From: Gnetum montanum
Lineage: Eukaryota > Streptophyta > Gnetopsida > Gnetales > Gnetaceae
DNA: 43,487 bases
Reading direction: 5' to 3'
NCBI GenBank assembly: GCA_015680685.1
Contig: MNCI01001909.1
Coordinates: 58,710 to 102,196, forward strand
Shown here: piece by piece, positions 41,995 through 43,487 of the stretch
Layout of the letters: every line of letters starts with the position of its first letter
Position numbering within the stretch: the stretch's first letter is position 1
Program-made: the position numbers and the translations under genes
The notes under the pieces: model-generated
What the model was told of the DNA's origin: nothing
Database searches by the model: none
Seen by the model: only the letters and a program-made list of their open reading frames with translations

Positions 41995-43140
41995 GTCTCT
42001 AACTGGAAATGTACTTGAATGGTATAGAGTCTTTCCATATGGATTCATCATCTTATTGAAGTAGCTCTTCATATACTTCACAAAAAATTCAAACACAACA
42101 TTAGCAAGGATGATACTTTGTAAAATTTCTTGGCCATTAGGCAGGCACCTACTAGGTCCATCTCCAAGTTCATCTCTAGATGGACTTCAGAAAAAATGAA
42201 ACTTATATATCAACTTCTTAATGATAAGCTTATAAACATCTTTGAGGGCTTTGCTAATTACAATATCATAGGCAAGTTAGTATATCCTAGGATACTTAAC
42301 CTACATAATGTCAACACCTTAGATAAGTACATTAAGGAGGTGGTTATTCAATGCAATGATCCATAATGGATTAACTTTTATAATAACTTAAACAAGATAA
42401 CAAATAAATAGAAATCCTCTAACATTGTAGGATAAAATATGGTATTAGTGAACTAATCCTTAGCAAGTTCATTGTCAAATACTATGAGTAACAAAGGTTC
42501 AAATTCTAATTTCAATGGTGGTGGACAAAATTCATCTAATTAAGGATAAAAGAAATAGCTGAGGATAATTTCAAATACCACAAGCTTCCAATCACCTGCA
42601 TATAGCTCTAAAATTTTTTATTGAATGAGAAGTACATTACCAGAAAATAGATCTCAAGACAAACAAGGGCATGCTTGAAAAGGCTCCAAACTTTGGCTAG
42701 TGATTCTTTCCAATGGGTGAAGGAAACCAACTTGTCCTAAATTGATACAATCCAAACAAGTTCAAGACATGAGATCAATGATTGCAACATACTAAAAGAT
42801 GATGTTCAAGCATTGGTGGAAAAGGAAGAAATCATTTTCAACACACTAGTATAGGCAAACAATGAAAATATGAAGATCTTTCAAGATCCATTGAATACTC
42901 ATTTAAGGAGGATATATGCTTTTTACATGAAGCTCAAAGACAACATATCCAAAACTCTCTTTGTTATTCAAATGGACTTACCTCAATATAATTCCACTTC
43001 ATCCACTCATGTTAACTCATTAAGGCTCAAAAAATTATTTATAATCAACATCCTTTGGAATGATTCCAATGCATCCACTTCTCAAAATGTGAGTATAGCT
43101 CCATTGATCATTGATATGATGCCTCACTAGGATGAAGCTT
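41995..43140 (+). pseudogene. Decayed gag of a second Ty3/Gypsy lineage (element F)
   Basis: LTGNVLEWY near 42000 resembles the L-G-A-WY motif of retrotransposon gag proteins. The frame through 42130-42366 has RQAPTRSISKFISRW, like the ESF..Y..RWR motif, and IKEVVIQCN at its end. Near 42758-42900 RHEINDCNILKDDVQALV and QDPLNTH match the H-x-C-LK-VQ-LI...NPLP.H linker found before protease in Tat/Ogre-like gag. Stops and shifts are frequent. The protease and RT would lie to the right and are not seen; an LTR starts at 43248. Confidence 0.55.
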
Positions 43141-43247
43141 CCACACACTTAAATTATACTTTCAAGTACATCCTTTCTCCATCAAGGAATACAATACCTT
43201 TACCTAGATCATCTTGTCCTATTGGTTATCCTCCTATTTTATCTTAT

Positions 43248-43487
43248 TGATGAGACGCGACATGCACTGTGCCGCGATATCGCGTCTTCCCCTGCGATAT
43301 CGTGTACGTGATATCATGGTCTGCTGCCATATCTATAAATAAGAGGCGGCACTCCCCTTATTTCCCAATCCTGGCTAGAAGTAGCGAAGCTCTGGCAGAT
43401 TGATCACTCCAGAGTTAGAATTTTTCCCATGTGCCCGCAGTAGGAGTCCTAGAGTGAACGGCTCTTTATTCGAGCAGCTTGTAACCT
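43248..43487 (+). repeat. 5' part of a family G LTR, cut by the window end (element E)
   Basis: Starts TGATGAGACGCGAC; GATATC units at 43276, 43296 and 43310 (spacing 20 and 14 bp, as in C), TATAAATA at 43334-43341, then the R motif GTAGGAGTCCTAGAGTGAACGG and CTTTATTCGAGCA. It keeps many CpG sites (GCGATATCGCG) lost in the other copies, which suggests a younger insertion. The preceding five bases are CTTAT. Whether an internal region follows is unknown. Confidence 0.9.

Overview
This is plant nuclear DNA made almost entirely of old, nested LTR retrotransposons. I found no convincing host gene, rRNA, tRNA or CRISPR array. Ty3/Gypsy elements with tRNA-Asp primer sites, Athila-type reverse transcriptase and integrase, a Ty1/Copia remnant, AT-rich background and large old insertions fit a large seed-plant genome. 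A gymnosperm is plausible, but that is inference and the sequence does not prove it. Every long reading frame is broken by stops, frameshifts or deletions.

The main repeat family, here called family G, occurs as a 3' fragment Z (1-1501), element A (2206 to about 9735, + strand, 3' LTR lost), element B (13702-24697, + strand, both LTRs), element C (28478-38330, - strand, both LTRs and a perfect 5-bp target duplication), a solo LTR (25914-26880) and a 5' LTR running off the window at 43248-43487. Its layout is LTR, tRNA-Asp PBS, gag, protease, RT, RNase H, integrase, a roughly 1.5-2 kb block without a long ORF, polypurine tract, LTR. C keeps all modules; A lost protease; B lost RNase H and integrase.

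These copies appear to sit inside one older, more typical Athila element, here called D (+ strand). Its pieces are a gag fragment (1987-2205), integrase (12560-13701), integrase C-terminus (24703-24912) and a possible envelope-like ORF (about 26920-27810). B interrupts the D integrase, and the integrase frame is continuous if B and one copy of its target duplication are removed. A Copia remnant (about 9736-12559, - strand) abuts the start of the D integrase. B itself carries a 2988-bp LTR-like insertion (19073-22060) flanked by CTTTC, so three layers of nesting are visible.

The right end (38336-43247) is AT-rich and holds only a decayed gag of another Ty3/Gypsy lineage (about 41995-43140) and a small perfect inverted repeat.

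The most unusual structure is regulatory. The start of U3 in family G carries tandem 14-bp units built on the palindrome GATATC. The Copia LTR carries an array of GACGTC/GACATC with a 20/34-bp alternation, and a third LTR variant carries long GGCCTC-centred palindromes. Family G also has two near-identical polypurine tracts bracketing its post-pol block.
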